Under the pieces are notes generated by a model. That model did no database searches. It was given only the letters and a program-made list of their open reading frames with translations, and was not told where the DNA came from. Made by a program: the position numbers and the translations under genes. 64,000 nucleotides of DNA from the NCBI RefSeq assembly GCF_000699445.3, contig NC_067201.1:15741501-15805500 (forward strand), read 5' to 3'. Positions 36,001 through 49,200 of this stretch are shown here, one piece after another. The stretch's first letter is position 1. The number at the start of each line of letters is the position of its first letter. The DNA comes from Schistosoma haematobium. Its lineage: Eukaryota; Platyhelminthes; Trematoda; Strigeidida; Schistosomatidae.

Positions 36001-39000
36001 TGGTTTTAATCTCTGATCTATTCACACCTTGCAGGTTTAGTCTGTGGTCAGGTTCGAATACATTCTCAACACAGTTATATTGCACTAATGAGAGAAAATT
36101 TGATTAATAATTCTGAGGTTTCTGTGTGAACAGTGGTTGGTATTAATACTTTCTCATAAATAATCAGAGGCTGACAGTTGCATTCGTACATTTTGAAGTT
36201 CTGAGGCGACAGCGAAAAAATACTAGGGCTTCTCGATAAATCATCTGTCTTGCAGATTTGATAGCAGACCGCTGAACGTCAACTTATTTACCAACATGCA
36301 TTCAAAATCGCGGATGGTGTCACGCTTGAACACTGTTACTGTCAAACAGATATTTCAACATTATTTAGACATCTATTGAGTGTAATGCTAGCTTCTAACA
36401 GGCGATCACTCAATATTTGTTGTCAGGATTGATCAAGAAATAAGAAAAGGAAACTTGTTGGGATACTTTGAGCCAGAAATTCTACGCTGCACTAAAAATA
36501 TAATATTGAATCAAGCTAGTGCTAATGATTATACAAAACTATCGCAACTCAGTTATTATTCACAAACAACTCACTGGCACATACATGTTGTGAAGAAACC
36601 ATTTCGGATTTCTTTATGAATGTAATTACACAAAAGTTCCAATAATGTTTGCATCATATTCGCCAAATTTAAACAGGTTTTGCAGAATGTGGAAGATTAT
36701 TGAGCCAAGTTTAAGGAAAATGCAAATAAAAAAACGTGAAGTATGTAATCAATTTAACAGGCATGTTTGTGAAACAGAATAAATTAAGTCAAACTGCAGG
36801 TGTTAGGACCATAATGGCTACTAACTAACTAACTTACGATGCTTGAATAGTGGGCTGGCTGTAACATATCCGTCTTGGAATGATGTAACTGACTACTCTA
36901 TGTGATCTTGTGTCAAGGTCACATCGTGGTTTATCCTGACTAATTCAGGCGTGCCAGTCAGTGTGTGCTGCTTTATAGAGACCTGTGAAGGAAAAATACA
37001 CTTATGCTGGCAGAATTACATACTTATTACAACGAAATGTAAGGTGCTGTGTGTCACCACATTTTCGATTGTTAGCAAATCAGTTTTGATAATGTTGCCA
37101 TATAAGCCTTTCTTCGCCTTCACTACTTTCCGTTCACCATTCAACATGTCCACGTAAAAAAACTGGGGCAATATACTCAGCTTGAGTTATCATGTGGCCA
37201 GGCTTCGGCGCTATCACACTTCCCGTTCTAGTCTACGAACAATATTGTCGATCTACAGATCTACTACCTCTCATACTAAGTGCATCATCCCCATAGTTCA
37301 AACAAATGAATTTCTTCCAGGCATCATCATAAGCGAAACACTTTCTTGTTAGGCCTGGGTCTCTCGATCGACTGCTCCACGTCTATTTGTGTTGGCTGTA
37401 GTACCTTTTGAACCAACAGCTTTAAAATATGAGATGAGTGTAATGTTTCCGAGATTACTATGGATTCGTAATTTGTGATGGTGATATATAAAGCCGGTGC
37501 CGTTTGACCTATGTGTTTTCTCATCTCCCCTTTCCGTAGTCATTCCACTAGTACTTCTCACCCTTTGAATGCTTATTTTCACACACTTACCTTATTAAGG
37601 GACACACATGATAATGATTATCATTAACGGCTCATATTTCGTGATAAGAATAACCTGACATGGTTCTTTCTTAATTATCTTTAATAAGTTAAGGATACGT
37701 ACCCCTTATTTGAGGCATTCTAAAAGTTCCAAAAGAATGTCGTTAAAGAGACAGAGTAAAAAATGTTGATCAACATACAAATACTAAACAACATCAGTAG
37801 AGTTCTAGTGGGTAACAAATGTCTGGCTTCCTAAACCTCATCTGGCATCTTAGGTTAGCCTGAGAAAACAGGAAGAACTAGAGCACACTATTCGATTTAA
37901 AGGTGATAAAACTATGGTGAATGACTGTGGTGTTTATGCGCAATTCACTCGCTGGGATAGGAGACTAAACATACCAATCTGATGGATGTAGTAGATGTCA
38001 GTTTTTCGCAGCACATAGGATTCTCAGTATCATTATGGATTATTGTATTATTTGTATCTACTGAACTGGGATAGTTAGTACGCTAGGCCACCAAAAAAAT
38101 TAGATGTAATATCTGAAACAAACGCGGTCACAGTTGTGATAGTACATCTAGCACAGCTAGACGGAATGCTAAGTGTGTTAATAAGCATAACTATTCTAGG
38201 AATTTAGTGAAAACATTGGTGGGTATCATCATTTACACGGCAACGAATCCTAATGCCGAAAATTTATAGGTCTGACACTTGTGTTTATTAGCAGTGTAAA
38301 ACAAGAAGAATAAATAATGGGTATATATAGGCAGAAACAACTTGAACCATAAGACGACAAGTATGCCAAAATGTAGAGATGGAAAAATTTCCTGATGCTA
38401 TCTTATCATCCTGAGCACACTAGCCGTTTCGTTAGGATTGGGTTAAGTCCTAATTGAGTAGTGTGAAAAAACGTTACAAGTTGATGGAACCTAGCACCAT
38501 GGTAGACAATCTTCTTGTCAATATGCAAAATAAATCCACCTTACTAACGTCATTTATAGACTCTATGAATACACGTATTGTTCCATCACAAATGACTAAA
38601 CGTCACTAGTCATAAACACTGTCAGTCATGCTTCTAGCCTTTTCGTGTAAGATCCATTTTGAATGCTTTGTGTGTTTGTGAAAATCCCTCCATGTATATA
38701 CTTGCACTTTGTTCCTATTGATTCTTTTAGTTGTACATTGTTAACTTTTTGGCTACATTTGAATTGTTAATATTTGTATTTTATTATAGTTTTCGTTTTT
38801 ACTACACCTTCACTAATTCCCCATGTTTCTTCCCGAACTGCACTTATGTTGTTTTACTTTATACTAAGTCTGGGCGGCAGCCATTTTGGTTTATCCTTGC
38901 TTTTGATTGCTTGACCTGTGTTGACTGGAATTAAGCATTTCGGTTGTGAATTGAAGCACTCTTCCAGAATTGAAAACACTCTGTGTTATAGAGCGACCAA

Positions 39001-41080
39001 TTATTACCTTTTCAACAAATCTGTACGTGATCTATCCAGACAGGATAGAATAACATTTATTTGTGGTGATTGGTAATTTTCTTGCATCCTTTATCAACTT
39101 TCTTATTTATTGTAGTTTAGATTTGATCAATTGAACAATTATTGGTTGGATAGCTGAGTGGTTATATTTGTTTAGGTAATAATGTACACTTAAATTTATG
39201 ATAAATTATAGAACCGTCATCTTACCCAATTACTTTGTTTTGGTTTCAATCAGGAGAGGGCGCGTATCTAACTCATCCAGACAGCTGTCCTTCACTCCAA
39301 ACCGTAGTTTGGATCTTACATTCGTTCTCTCCTTTCAGGACCCACATTATATACCCTCTGAACTATTTGTGGAACATACGACTTTGTACTGCGCCATAAC
39401 TTATACCTCCGGAATTCAACTGAGATCACTGTTGAGAAGCATAAACTAATGCGTTCAAGTCGACTGACTGCTCTGGTCTTTAATTCCAGTCATTCTCGAA
39501 CGGTAACTGATTTTTGCAACGCAATCCCCATAAAGTGCACCAACTCTAATATCGGACATTAGAGTCATACAAACATCATATTCTTATATATATTAAAATT
39601 TACCTCCTGTTTGTATTACATAAGTGCGTCCTAATTTATCAACAAAATTGAGTGACCTAATGAAGTAAAGCCGGTAGCATTTGTAACAAGTTGGTCTTGT
39701 CTGTAAACTGGCATGAGTCATGCAACATATTGTTATCTGAGAATATATCGTTATATTGTGCTATATGCTATGAAAAGAAATTCAACTTCGAATGAGACAA
39801 AGAAACATAACTCGTCAAAATTAGGAGCTGTTAGGGTCAACTCCTACAAAACAATCTTAGGAACTACTCAGAATTATCATCCATCTAGGTTTATACAGTC
39901 AGAATTTGACACAGCAGCACCATGTGATGAGATATATGACCATGTACTTTCATTATAATATGAGCGAGCTAGTAAGTTAACTAGCGACACTCCGAAATAC
40001 ATCTACGAGCTCTACGGTGTTGATCATAATGCTAACAGAAGTATAACTTTCTCAAAAGTCACTGGACCTAAAATTCAGAGTTCATCATAGTGTCATGAAA
40101 CCATAACTAAAGAATGATTCAGTGTGGAATACTGTTTCAAACATATCACAAAATAGTAGTCAACGTACTTTTTGTATGACATTTAAAAATAATTATCGTG
40201 AAATTGTGAAATCAAAATAAAGTAAATACTTCCACATGCTATGCATACAAAAAATACCAGAACGGTGCAATATTTAGCAGGCATAAACTCCAATAACAAC
40301 GACTTTCGGTTAAACTGTGCTGAGAAACATCTTTCTACTCAATGAAAAAGTTTATTACGCTCACTTTGGAAGTGAATAATGAGCTACGAAAATATAAAAC
40401 AGAGATGGTATAAAAATCATGTGACTTATAACGGCTTATCAACAATAAATGTTCCATATATGAATGCGTTTCATTCTCAGTAATACAGAACAAAGTGAAA
40501 TAATTCACATATGTACAATCTTCAAACATTTGTAACGTTAGGCCTTTGATAGGTTCACATTTGGCTGAAATATACTTTAAATCTAGGAGGAGTGTGAAAG
40601 GAGTATGTGACAGAATCCAAAAGAGAAAATAACAAGGGAAAGTAGATCCACAACTTAATAAGCACGGAATACACCTATATTTAGTAAAAATAATCATCGA
40701 CGGTAATCGGTGGCAACATAAGGGTGAGATTAAGACAACCAGATAATCGAATCTGGTAGTTGATAGCGCAAGATTTCGAATATCACACTGATACACAAAA
40801 CAGTAACCATTTCAAAAGTAAGCATAAACCTTAATAATTTCGATGAGTTGATCTCAGTTTATTAGCTTTTCACGATGTGATGAAAATAACTGTGAGCAGA
40901 TGAAAGATAAATGAAAACATATTTAGATACAGAGGACAGTAGGAGTAACATTACATGTGACAAAGAGAAACAAAAAACTGACAATTTGAGGAACTGTTGA
41001 CATGATAATTTAAAACATTAAATAATTGTACTAACCAACAGTTTCCAAAATAGTGCAATTTAAGGGAGGTTAAGTTTGTG
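33098..41080. other. 8 kb without a recognised gene
   Basis: Only short ORFs occur. The longest is a 117-codon minus-strand frame (33550..33197) whose protein I do not recognise; it lies about 100 bp upstream of the phosphatase start and may overlap its promoter. A possible very decayed minus-strand hammerhead SINE lies near 38380-38470 (CTAGCCGTTTCGTTAGGATT). No exon chain of a known protein was found. Confidence 0.4.
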
Positions 41081-41099
41081 ATTAGCCTCAGTGTCTTGT

Positions 41100-41420
41100 G
41101 TACTACTGAAGTCGACAGATTCAAGTAGTATATATCATCAATCGTAGGTGACATGTCTGACGGCAGAAGGTTAAGAAGATCGAATAGAATAGAACGAGAA
41201 AACAGAATGATTGTAATGGAAACGAAAGAACAATGAAGTCTGAGACGATTGAGTGAAATTTGCAAAATGATCAGTAATGTTTGAGACAATCGATTGATAT
41301 TTTGCAGGTTAGGTATTTAATGTATGGTTCTCAGATTATACTAAGATGTTTTGTAACTTTGTGTTCAAATACATTCTATCGTCCCCACTCCTGCTCTCGT
41401 TCACCATATAAGTAACTGTT
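41100..41420 (+). repeat. dispersed repeat A, copy 3
   Basis: Blocks shared with copies 1, 2 and 4: GAACAATGAAGTCTGAGACG, GAGACAATCGATTGATATTT, TATGGTTCTCAGATTATA, GTTCAAATACATTCTATCGT and GCTCTCGTTCACCAT, in the same order and strand. Confidence 0.65.
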
Positions 41421-41999
41421 TTGAGAGAAGAAATAAAAAGTTCTCTCAGTATTATTATCAATTTCCCCATATCCCCAGGATGATCTTAAGTTGAGAGCAA
41501 TATTGAAGGTTTTCCTGGACTGGCGTATTGGTGGTCGTCCTGTCTGTGATAAGTGGATAAAATGAAATTCGGTATGCTGTCCGGTAACAACAAGAAATAC
41601 CTAATAAATACTCTATGAGTCCTGTCTACGCCAATATCAGAGTCAAAGAGATTATTGTGAATACAACAAAGAGTATTTTATTTGAAATTCAAATCAGCCA
41701 TGGCATAACATACGAAAATATTCAGCAAAACCTTTTCTTCTTATCCATTCAAAAAACAAGCAGAATCTAAACAGTTAAGTGGTTTGCTAAATAAAACTAG
41801 CTAAATGGAATAATTGTACGAGGAGTGTGACCATAATTCCACATGTTCCAGAATCGTGCCATTGAAAGATTCATCCAGTATAAGGTTAACACAATGGTGA
41901 TACATTGTTTGTCCATAATTATCCGATATCAACCTGTTAAAATTCAAGGTTCGTGCAAAGATATCATAAGCAAGATTATAGATTTTCTAGTACCACTGC

Positions 42000-42965
42000 A
42001 TGCTCCAATTACGAAAAAAGGAGAAGGGTTAGGCATGAGGTCGGCAAACACATCCAGCAGAAAACAACCTTGATAAAAAACGCCAACCAGATTAAACAAT
42101 TTAAACTACTTAAACTCTGTCCTGGGAAGGGAGAATTATGAAGCCTCATGATGAAAGCCGAGGGTCTTCAGAAGTCACGAGGCCGATGACCCTTCTAACA
42201 ACCAGAGCAACAATTAACATAAATACGTAGAATGTCCAGGCAATGTGGGAGACCGGGAAGACTGGTCAATTAGCAACGGAAATGAAAAGATACAACTTGG
42301 CACTATTTGGAATCAGCGAAACCCATTGGATACAAGATGGAAAATAAAAGATAGGTACGGGGGAGATGCCGCTGTACTCCGGCCACAAAGAGGAAAATGC
42401 TCCACACACTGGGGGGGAGTTGTTCTGAAACTGTCCAAAGAAGCATGAAATGCCATTATCGGATGGGGATCTCATGGGCCTAGGATCATCAAAGCATCCT
42501 TCAAAACAAAGGAGGGAATACACAATGAATGTTATGCACCAACCAATGATAACAAGGATGATGATAAAGATCAGTTTTATGGGAAGCCGCAATCGATCAT
42601 AGCGAAGTGCTTAGGAAAGGACCTGACCATCCTAATGGCAGACCTAAACGCCCAAGTCGGAATGGACGACAACCGTTATGAAGATATCATGGGAAAACAT
42701 GAACTTGGAGAAAAGAACGAAAATCGAGAGAGATTTGTAAATCTATGTGCATTCAACAAAATGGTTATAGGCCGCACAATATTCCCACACAAACGCATAC
42801 ACAAAGTTACATGGGCCTAACCGGACCACAACACAGAGAACCAGATAGATGGAGGACAAGGAGAACTAACATAGCTTGAGACCACCACCTGGTGATTGCC
42901 AAGATGATACGGAAGCTAAAAAAATACTGAACAGCTGGGGAAACAGCGTAAAGTTCTGAATACCC
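42000..42965 (+). mobile_element. non-LTR retrotransposon family 2 (RTE/SR2-like), 5' and endonuclease part
   Basis: After a 5' leader (GAAGTCACGAGGCCGATGAC) the frames encode MWETGKTGQLATEMKRYNLA, LFGISETHWIQDG, ILMADLNAQVGMDDNRYED and NLCAFNKMVIGRTIFPHKRI. These are the apurinic-type endonuclease motifs of RTE elements (SETHW, DLNAxVG). There are stops (for example after KLSKEA and after KVTWA) and frame breaks, so it is dead. The last bases (CACCTGGTGATTGCCAAGAT) correspond to the first bases of the fragment at 44.7 kb, so these are two different copies. Confidence 0.85.
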
Positions 42966-42969
42966 TGCA

Positions 42970-43610
42970 CATTCACAGATAGACAAGCTGAGTCAGATTG
43001 TTTACCAATATGAACAGTAGAGATTTTTGGTGAACAACAGAAACCAAGAGTCTCAGAGAAATTAACTTTAATTACACGTCTGACAAAGGTTCGTCGCATT
43101 ATTTTTATCATATTTACAGACTCAAACAAATTTGAATATACAGTTAACTGATTGGCAGTCACCTGATTGGTATCGATCGTGTTAATTCAAATGTAAGTTT
43201 CATGTACTGATTAGCATGCGACGGTTAGAAAAATCAGTTGAAAGTCAGTAACTCAGTGAACGGTTGTATATTTTACCGCTGCGAATTTCTGTCCTTATCA
43301 TCAGTACAAATATTACAATTATGGCCCCGATCTTACTCACCACTATTGTTTTCATTCTACTTTCGGTAATGCGAACAAGTATTCCGATTATTGTGCGGAA
43401 TATCATGTTGCCTATTTCCCTAAGTATATTGATGACTACTGTCATCGTGAAATTGTCATATATTGTGTTAAATTTTCTGATAACTATTTCACTATATATT
43501 GTTACGATCATCATGTCTATGATTAGCTGCCTAGTATTTTAACTATCACGATGGTGGTTATAATAATTAGGATTATAGTTACCACAATAATATCTGATGC
43601 ATGTTATCTG
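42970..43610. other. no gene; low-complexity stretch
   Basis: 43245-43545 is open on both strands and translates to Ile-rich low-complexity peptides in each direction, a composition effect. Nothing else was recognised. Confidence 0.4.
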
Positions 43611-43615
43611 TTTTG

Positions 43616-43935
43616 TCGGTTAATGTGGTGTGAGCTACTTATATCCACACAAGTAGTATATAACGATGGTAAAAAAATGGAATGTATTTCAGTAGAAAAA
43701 CGAGGAAAGAACGGAAACAGAAAGCAACTGGTATGAAAATGCACGAACAATGAAATCTGAGACGATGGATTGATATTTGCAAACGTAGCAGTCAAGTTTG
43801 AGACAATTGATTGATATTTTTTCAAATTAACTTTACTCTATGGTTCTCATATTTTAGTGAAATGTTCTGTAATTTCGTGTTTAAATACATTCGATTGTCC
43901 TCACTTGTGTTCTCGTCCACTCCATTTATGATGCT
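43616..43935 (+). repeat. dispersed repeat A, copy 4
   Basis: Contains GAGCTACTTATATCCACACA, the AGAACGGAAAC block, GAAATCTGAGACGATGGATT, GAGACAATTGATTGATATTT and CCTCACTTGTGTTCTCGTCC, in the same order as the other three copies. Confidence 0.7.
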
Positions 43936-44389
43936 GATTAGTATGATGTAAATGGACGTAGTGATGCAATTTAAGTATGATGCTTATTTGTATTTTCTAT
44001 TTATTCTCGTTTGATAGGGGTAGGATGGCAGGTAACGAAGTAAAATATGAGAAAAGAACATTGAACAACGTGATTCTAATGTTGTACAAATGTGAATTAA
44101 CGTCTTATAATATAATTTTAAAACAATCCACATTTGTTTACAACGTGTTTACTGGTAAATGCGGGCAGCATAAAGCGTGCTTGTAAAGTTTTCACCAATA
44201 GGTAGGGTCGGCGAAGTGTAGGAGTTGCTCGGTTGTGTAGCTGTGGTAATTGCACTAACATGATTTCTTCGTACCTGATTGCGCGCCGATTACGAATTGC
44301 AAATACAATACGTCCATTTGACTGCCTTAAATATGACTTTTTCGGAAAGTCTTTGTATATTAATTCCACACATTGTTAATTGTCCTAAG

Positions 44390-44525
44390 TGCAGTGGAGG
44401 GATGAGAATTCCGTCTATAAAACTCCAAGTACAAGGTGATCCAGTCATCCTCAAGAGGCGAATAAATCCCTATGGTCTTCCAGAAGAGCAATACATAAAA
44501 CATTTATATGGAGTGGAGAAGAGTC
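44390..44525 (+). mobile_element. possible Gypsy-type LTR retrotransposon fragment
   Basis: The frame reads IKLQVQGDPVILKRRINPYG, which resembles the stretch just before the reverse transcriptase domain of Gypsy-like pol proteins (a KLQVQGxPVFLKRRxxPYG pattern from memory). Too short to prove; no LTR was found. Confidence 0.35.
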
Positions 44526-44689
44526 ATGCTTTCAATGTGTACAAAGAGTTCTTCCAAGTGATGCTGTTATTGGAACTTACTCTCCTACTTTACAGTTTGT
44601 AAATCACAGATACATCTAGTGAGTATTGGTGCAGTTTTGGAACAGGTAAGTAGACCAGTATTCTGTTCCACGCAAATTTACTGCTGCTG

Positions 44690-45800
44690 AACAAGGTTAT
44701 TCACAAACGCAACTACAACTTCCTGATCACAACCTGGTGGTTGCCAAGTTGAAATTGAAAATAAAGAAGCATTTGAAAACTGGACAAACAGCATTTCAGA
44801 GGTTCAATACAGGCTTCCATCGACAACCTGACAAACTCAAACAATTCATTATAACTATCAACAACAGCTTCCAATCCTCACATGGTATACGGAGAGAAGA
44901 ATAAATCACCATGAAGGACAACTGGAAAGGGATCAAAGGAGCTCTAACTTCGTGTCAGGTTCTGGGTCGCAACGAGCATCGTCATAAAAAATGGATCTCC
45001 ATCGAAACTCTGTACAAGACTCAAGAAATAAAGAACAAAAGAACGGCGATTTACAACAGCCGAACAAGAACAGAGAAAGTCAAGGCACAAGCTGAATACG
45101 CAGAAGCAACAGGCAAGTAAAGAGAAGTGTTAGAGTCGACAGGCATGAAGACATGGAAGGGCTAGAACAACAGCGGGAAAAGCTGCAAGAAAAGGAAATA
45201 TGAGACAGTTGTATGACACAAGGAAGATGGCAGGGAAATATAGTAAGCCAGAGAGACCGGTCAAGGAAAAGAAGGCAAGCCAATCACTGAAATTCATGGA
45301 CAGAGACAGATGGTCAGAACACGTCGAGGAACTCTTGAATAGACCAGCTCCATGAATCCACCGAACATCGAAGCAACACACAGACCTTCGTATAGATGTC
45401 ACTCCACCAACGATGAAATAAATCAGGATGGCTATCAGACAAATCAAGACGCGGGAAAGCAGAAGGATCAGACAATATACCAACTGAAGTCAGACATAGA
45501 GGTAATTGTAAAGGTGTTCCATGTCCTGCTCAGGAATATTTGGAAGGAAGAACAAGTGTCGACAGACTGGAAAGAAGGATACTTCATCAAGACACCAAAG
45601 AAGGGAGATCTAAGCAGATATTAGAACTACAGAGGCATCCCAGTACTATCGGTACCAAGAAACGTTTTCAACTGAGTGTTACCGAACTGGATGAAAGATT
45701 CAGTAGACGTCCAGCTTCAAGATAAACAGGTTGGATCCTATAAGGACACGTCGTGTACAGACGAAATCGAGACACTACTGATCATCGTCTGTCCCTTCGT
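44690..45800 (+). mobile_element. non-LTR retrotransposon family 2 (RTE/SR2-like), middle part
   Basis: It starts at the end of the endonuclease domain (DHNLVVAKLKLKIKKHLKTG), runs through the linker (MKDNWKGIKGALTSCQVLG) and into the reverse transcriptase start (KSDIEVIVKVFHVLLRNIWK, EEQVSTDWKEGYFIKTPKKG), with several frame changes and stops. It then ends within the segment after LPNWMKDSVDVQLQDKQVGS. A dead copy, separate from that at 42.0 kb. Confidence 0.85.
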
Positions 45801-46266
45801 GCCGTACTATGCGTGTAGCATATCTCATAGGGTCCTTCAAAATAAATATCCTACTATGGGATATACGTATGAATCAGCTGTAGTCACGTAGCCGATTACG
45901 GGGAAAAAATATGACGAAAAAAACATTTTGCAAGCTGGAGTTGCTTCGGTGGTTTAATTATGGTGACAAATTTACTAGTTTCGTAGTAGTGAAGGTTACA
46001 TTGCAAAAACCAGTTAAATCTCAAAAAGAGAAAGTACAGTTTCATAAGTACTACTTTGTGAGAAGCGACCAGACTTACAAAAGAAGACTGAAAACTGTTC
46101 AGCTCTAGTGTCTAATAGGTTTAGATTTGTCTGTAATAAGCTACAAGACATTATTGTGAACGGTTTATTGGAAAACTCTCACGACAATAACATTTTAATA
46201 AAATGCAATATTAACAAAAATCAATTGAAGTTAGTTGCAAGAAAAAGTTAATCTCTTGGAGAAATG

Positions 46267-49200
46267 CTATTCAGATAAAGAATTCTCTTCAAGTGCTTTT
46301 CTAACTTTGTTTTCAATACGACGAGCTGCACTTTGAACTTCTTCGCGCAGTATGTTTATATGCATCTGCCAGGTACGATTAGCAGACTCCTTAGTTTTGA
46401 AATATGACTAAAAGAGAAAAATGATATATGACCGATTTCCCAGTATATTCAAAAATAAAGTATTATTAAAACTTACAAATAGTAAGTAGATTAAGAGTGC
46501 ATAGAAGTTAAGTACATCAATAAATAGGTATTTTATTTACAGTATATTCAATACACCAAAGGATTGAGCTACTACATCTTTCGACGTCAAAGGTGTTATC
46601 TGCCATAAATACTTTCCAGAGGCAGACAATAAATGTTGACTAGTGAATGTTCGAAAGTCCTTGGTTTGTAATTCAGTTATCACATTAAACCATTCTTTTT
46701 ATATATACTAGATGTAGTTCCGAAAATGCAAGAGGGTATGAAGAAAATTATACGATGACAAAATGAGAAACCGATAAGGCCGCAGAAGGGTCGAGCAATG
46801 GAGACAAACATGAGAAGAATGAACGACTGGATAGAACTAGAAACGAAGGCCCAGGACAGATTGGGTTGAAGAACGCTAGTCGTCGGTCTATACTCCATTG
46901 GAGGTAACAGGCGTAAGTAAGCAAGCAGAAGGGCCTGACTTTAGGGATGTTTTCAATAGTCAAAACAGAGATCAACCATAGTTGTTGCAAAACAAAAGCT
47001 TTATGATTTCAAGTCTTGTATTGATTATACTGACCGAGTTCAATAGAATACAGTAAACGAAATGCGCATAGTAGCTGATGAATAAAATTTTTAAAAAAGA
47101 CAAAGCAGAAAATTGTCCTAAAATATTTTTAAAACGTTTCTCTTTGTGAGAAAGAGTATAACACATAAAACTTACATGTGATAAGATAGAAAAACCAACA
47201 TATAATTGGAAAATTGTCACTGAATGCCTTCTAAAATGAACTCAATAATCCAAGCGATCACCAGCTGTTACTCGAATGTTATAGCGCTAATGCTCGGAAC
47301 TATCACATTGAACAACAGTTTAGTAATGAAGAGAACTTGAATTTTCAGATATTGGCAAGATCTGAGTCTACATTTTTTATTGGAACTTAGATTTTATGAT
47401 TAAAATTCTTAACAATAAAGAGATGTCAACATTACTTCTGTACACTATCATATTATACACTCTGAGTTTCATATTGTTCAAATATAATAACTCAATTAAG
47501 AACCAAGTAAACACTGACTATATACGCTAGCCGACCGATCACTTCGCCTAACCAAATAAAATACCATCTTAATTCCCTTGAAGTTATATCTAAATTGAAA
47601 AAAGTGTTACGCGAAATAGTGGTACATCCCCATATACATTTATACTATACTACGGTTCGCGTCATAGGATAAGAAATAGTGCTTACGACTGAGTGTACTA
47701 AGTGCTTAATAAAGAAGGCCTCAGAAATGTATCACATCTTAAAAACCACCGTTCTAAATTTCAAAATCAATGTAATACAAGTTTAAGGGGTGCAATGTCA
47801 CGATTTATTTCGGTCTAGAAAAAGTGGATATAATATTTATATCGACAGAAACGTTTACACACGAAATGAGACTAAAATGTCGATAAACATAACTTAATAA
47901 TCAAATGTACTGAGTATCAAACGGCATTTTTGTATGAGAACATTGAAGATATCATTTGGATGGTAAAACCGAAGTAGATACATCGGCATCTGAACCATAA
48001 CTGCAAAGTTGCATTGCACATAAAAAGATTTCTACGGTTAATACTTTAAAATTACCTCAATGTAAGGAACAAACACTGATAATTGTTGACTAATATTTTC
48101 AATATAAGAGGTGATTTTAACTCTTTCTTGAATTATTTCTTCAAGTTTACCCTACAAAAACAAATAATACTTCATTTTACAAAATGATCATCAGTAACAA
48201 TATCGATAATGCACGTAAAAGTTAATCAACGGAACTATCCTATCCTTTTAATAACCAAAATAGGTCAACATTAAGCAAAGTAAATAAATGTAAATAACAT
48301 AAAACAGTAAGTGAACTGGTAGATGAATAAAAAAGGACAGCATATTACACGCTTAAAGTGAATAAATTATTCAGAGCTTAGCTGGGCAAAAACTCCATCT
48401 ACGGAAATAGGGCAGTCGACTTTTGTAAATAAATATGTACAGAACTGCAAAGTACATGAAGTGTCAACAGTGAAAGAAATTCGCCGGGTTTCAAGCTAAT
48501 AGTTTCGAGATGAAGTTTACTAAAATACTTACTTTCAATGAGAATCTCCTTAAGAAAATTCAAACCATCTTTCACAACGTCATATATGTAGATCTTATAA
48601 AAACCTGTAATGAAGATAATTACAAGCTGATTTCATATGGGTTGATTTTCAAAACTCTATCAGCTCAATATTTAGAAAGAAAATATTTGAATTAGACATA
48701 TTTCCTAGCTATATTCTACATTGAGGGATTAAACAAAACATTCCTAATATAACTAACAGGCGTAGCTGGTACAATTGTTGTCGATAGATCAAAAGAGTAG
48801 ACCAAATATCATTCAAATCTAAAACACATTGAATTCAGTACATTTTGTAGGATTAATTGAAGATTGAAATCAGTTGTTATGATTTGGAACTTCGATGCTG
48901 TTTAAGGCACTTTTACATTACAAGTAGAGTAGGACATCTTCTAAACTTACTGAGAAATTTTGTTTAACTTTAGTTTCTAGCTTTAATCTTTTTTCCAGTA
49001 ATCTGATTATCTAATTTGTATTCCCTCAGTTTTATTAACTACATATTATTAATAACACACAAAAAATTTGTATTCAGATTTAACTGTAGTTCCTATCCTT
49101 ATTATTATTTAACTAGTTGTGATAACTAAAAGATTATGAAATCCACCGTTATTCACTAAAATGACGGAGAATATCTATAGCTAAGGATGAGGTTATTGAC

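Noticed and set aside
38380..38470. Possible further hammerhead SINE on the minus strand
   Set aside because: Only a GAAACGGCTAG block and a CACTA stretch match; the core and both stems are not recognisable.
43245..43545. Overlapping long ORFs on both strands with hydrophobic, Ile-rich translations
   Set aside because: Low-complexity sequence that is open on both strands by composition; no motif, no splice context and no family resemblance.
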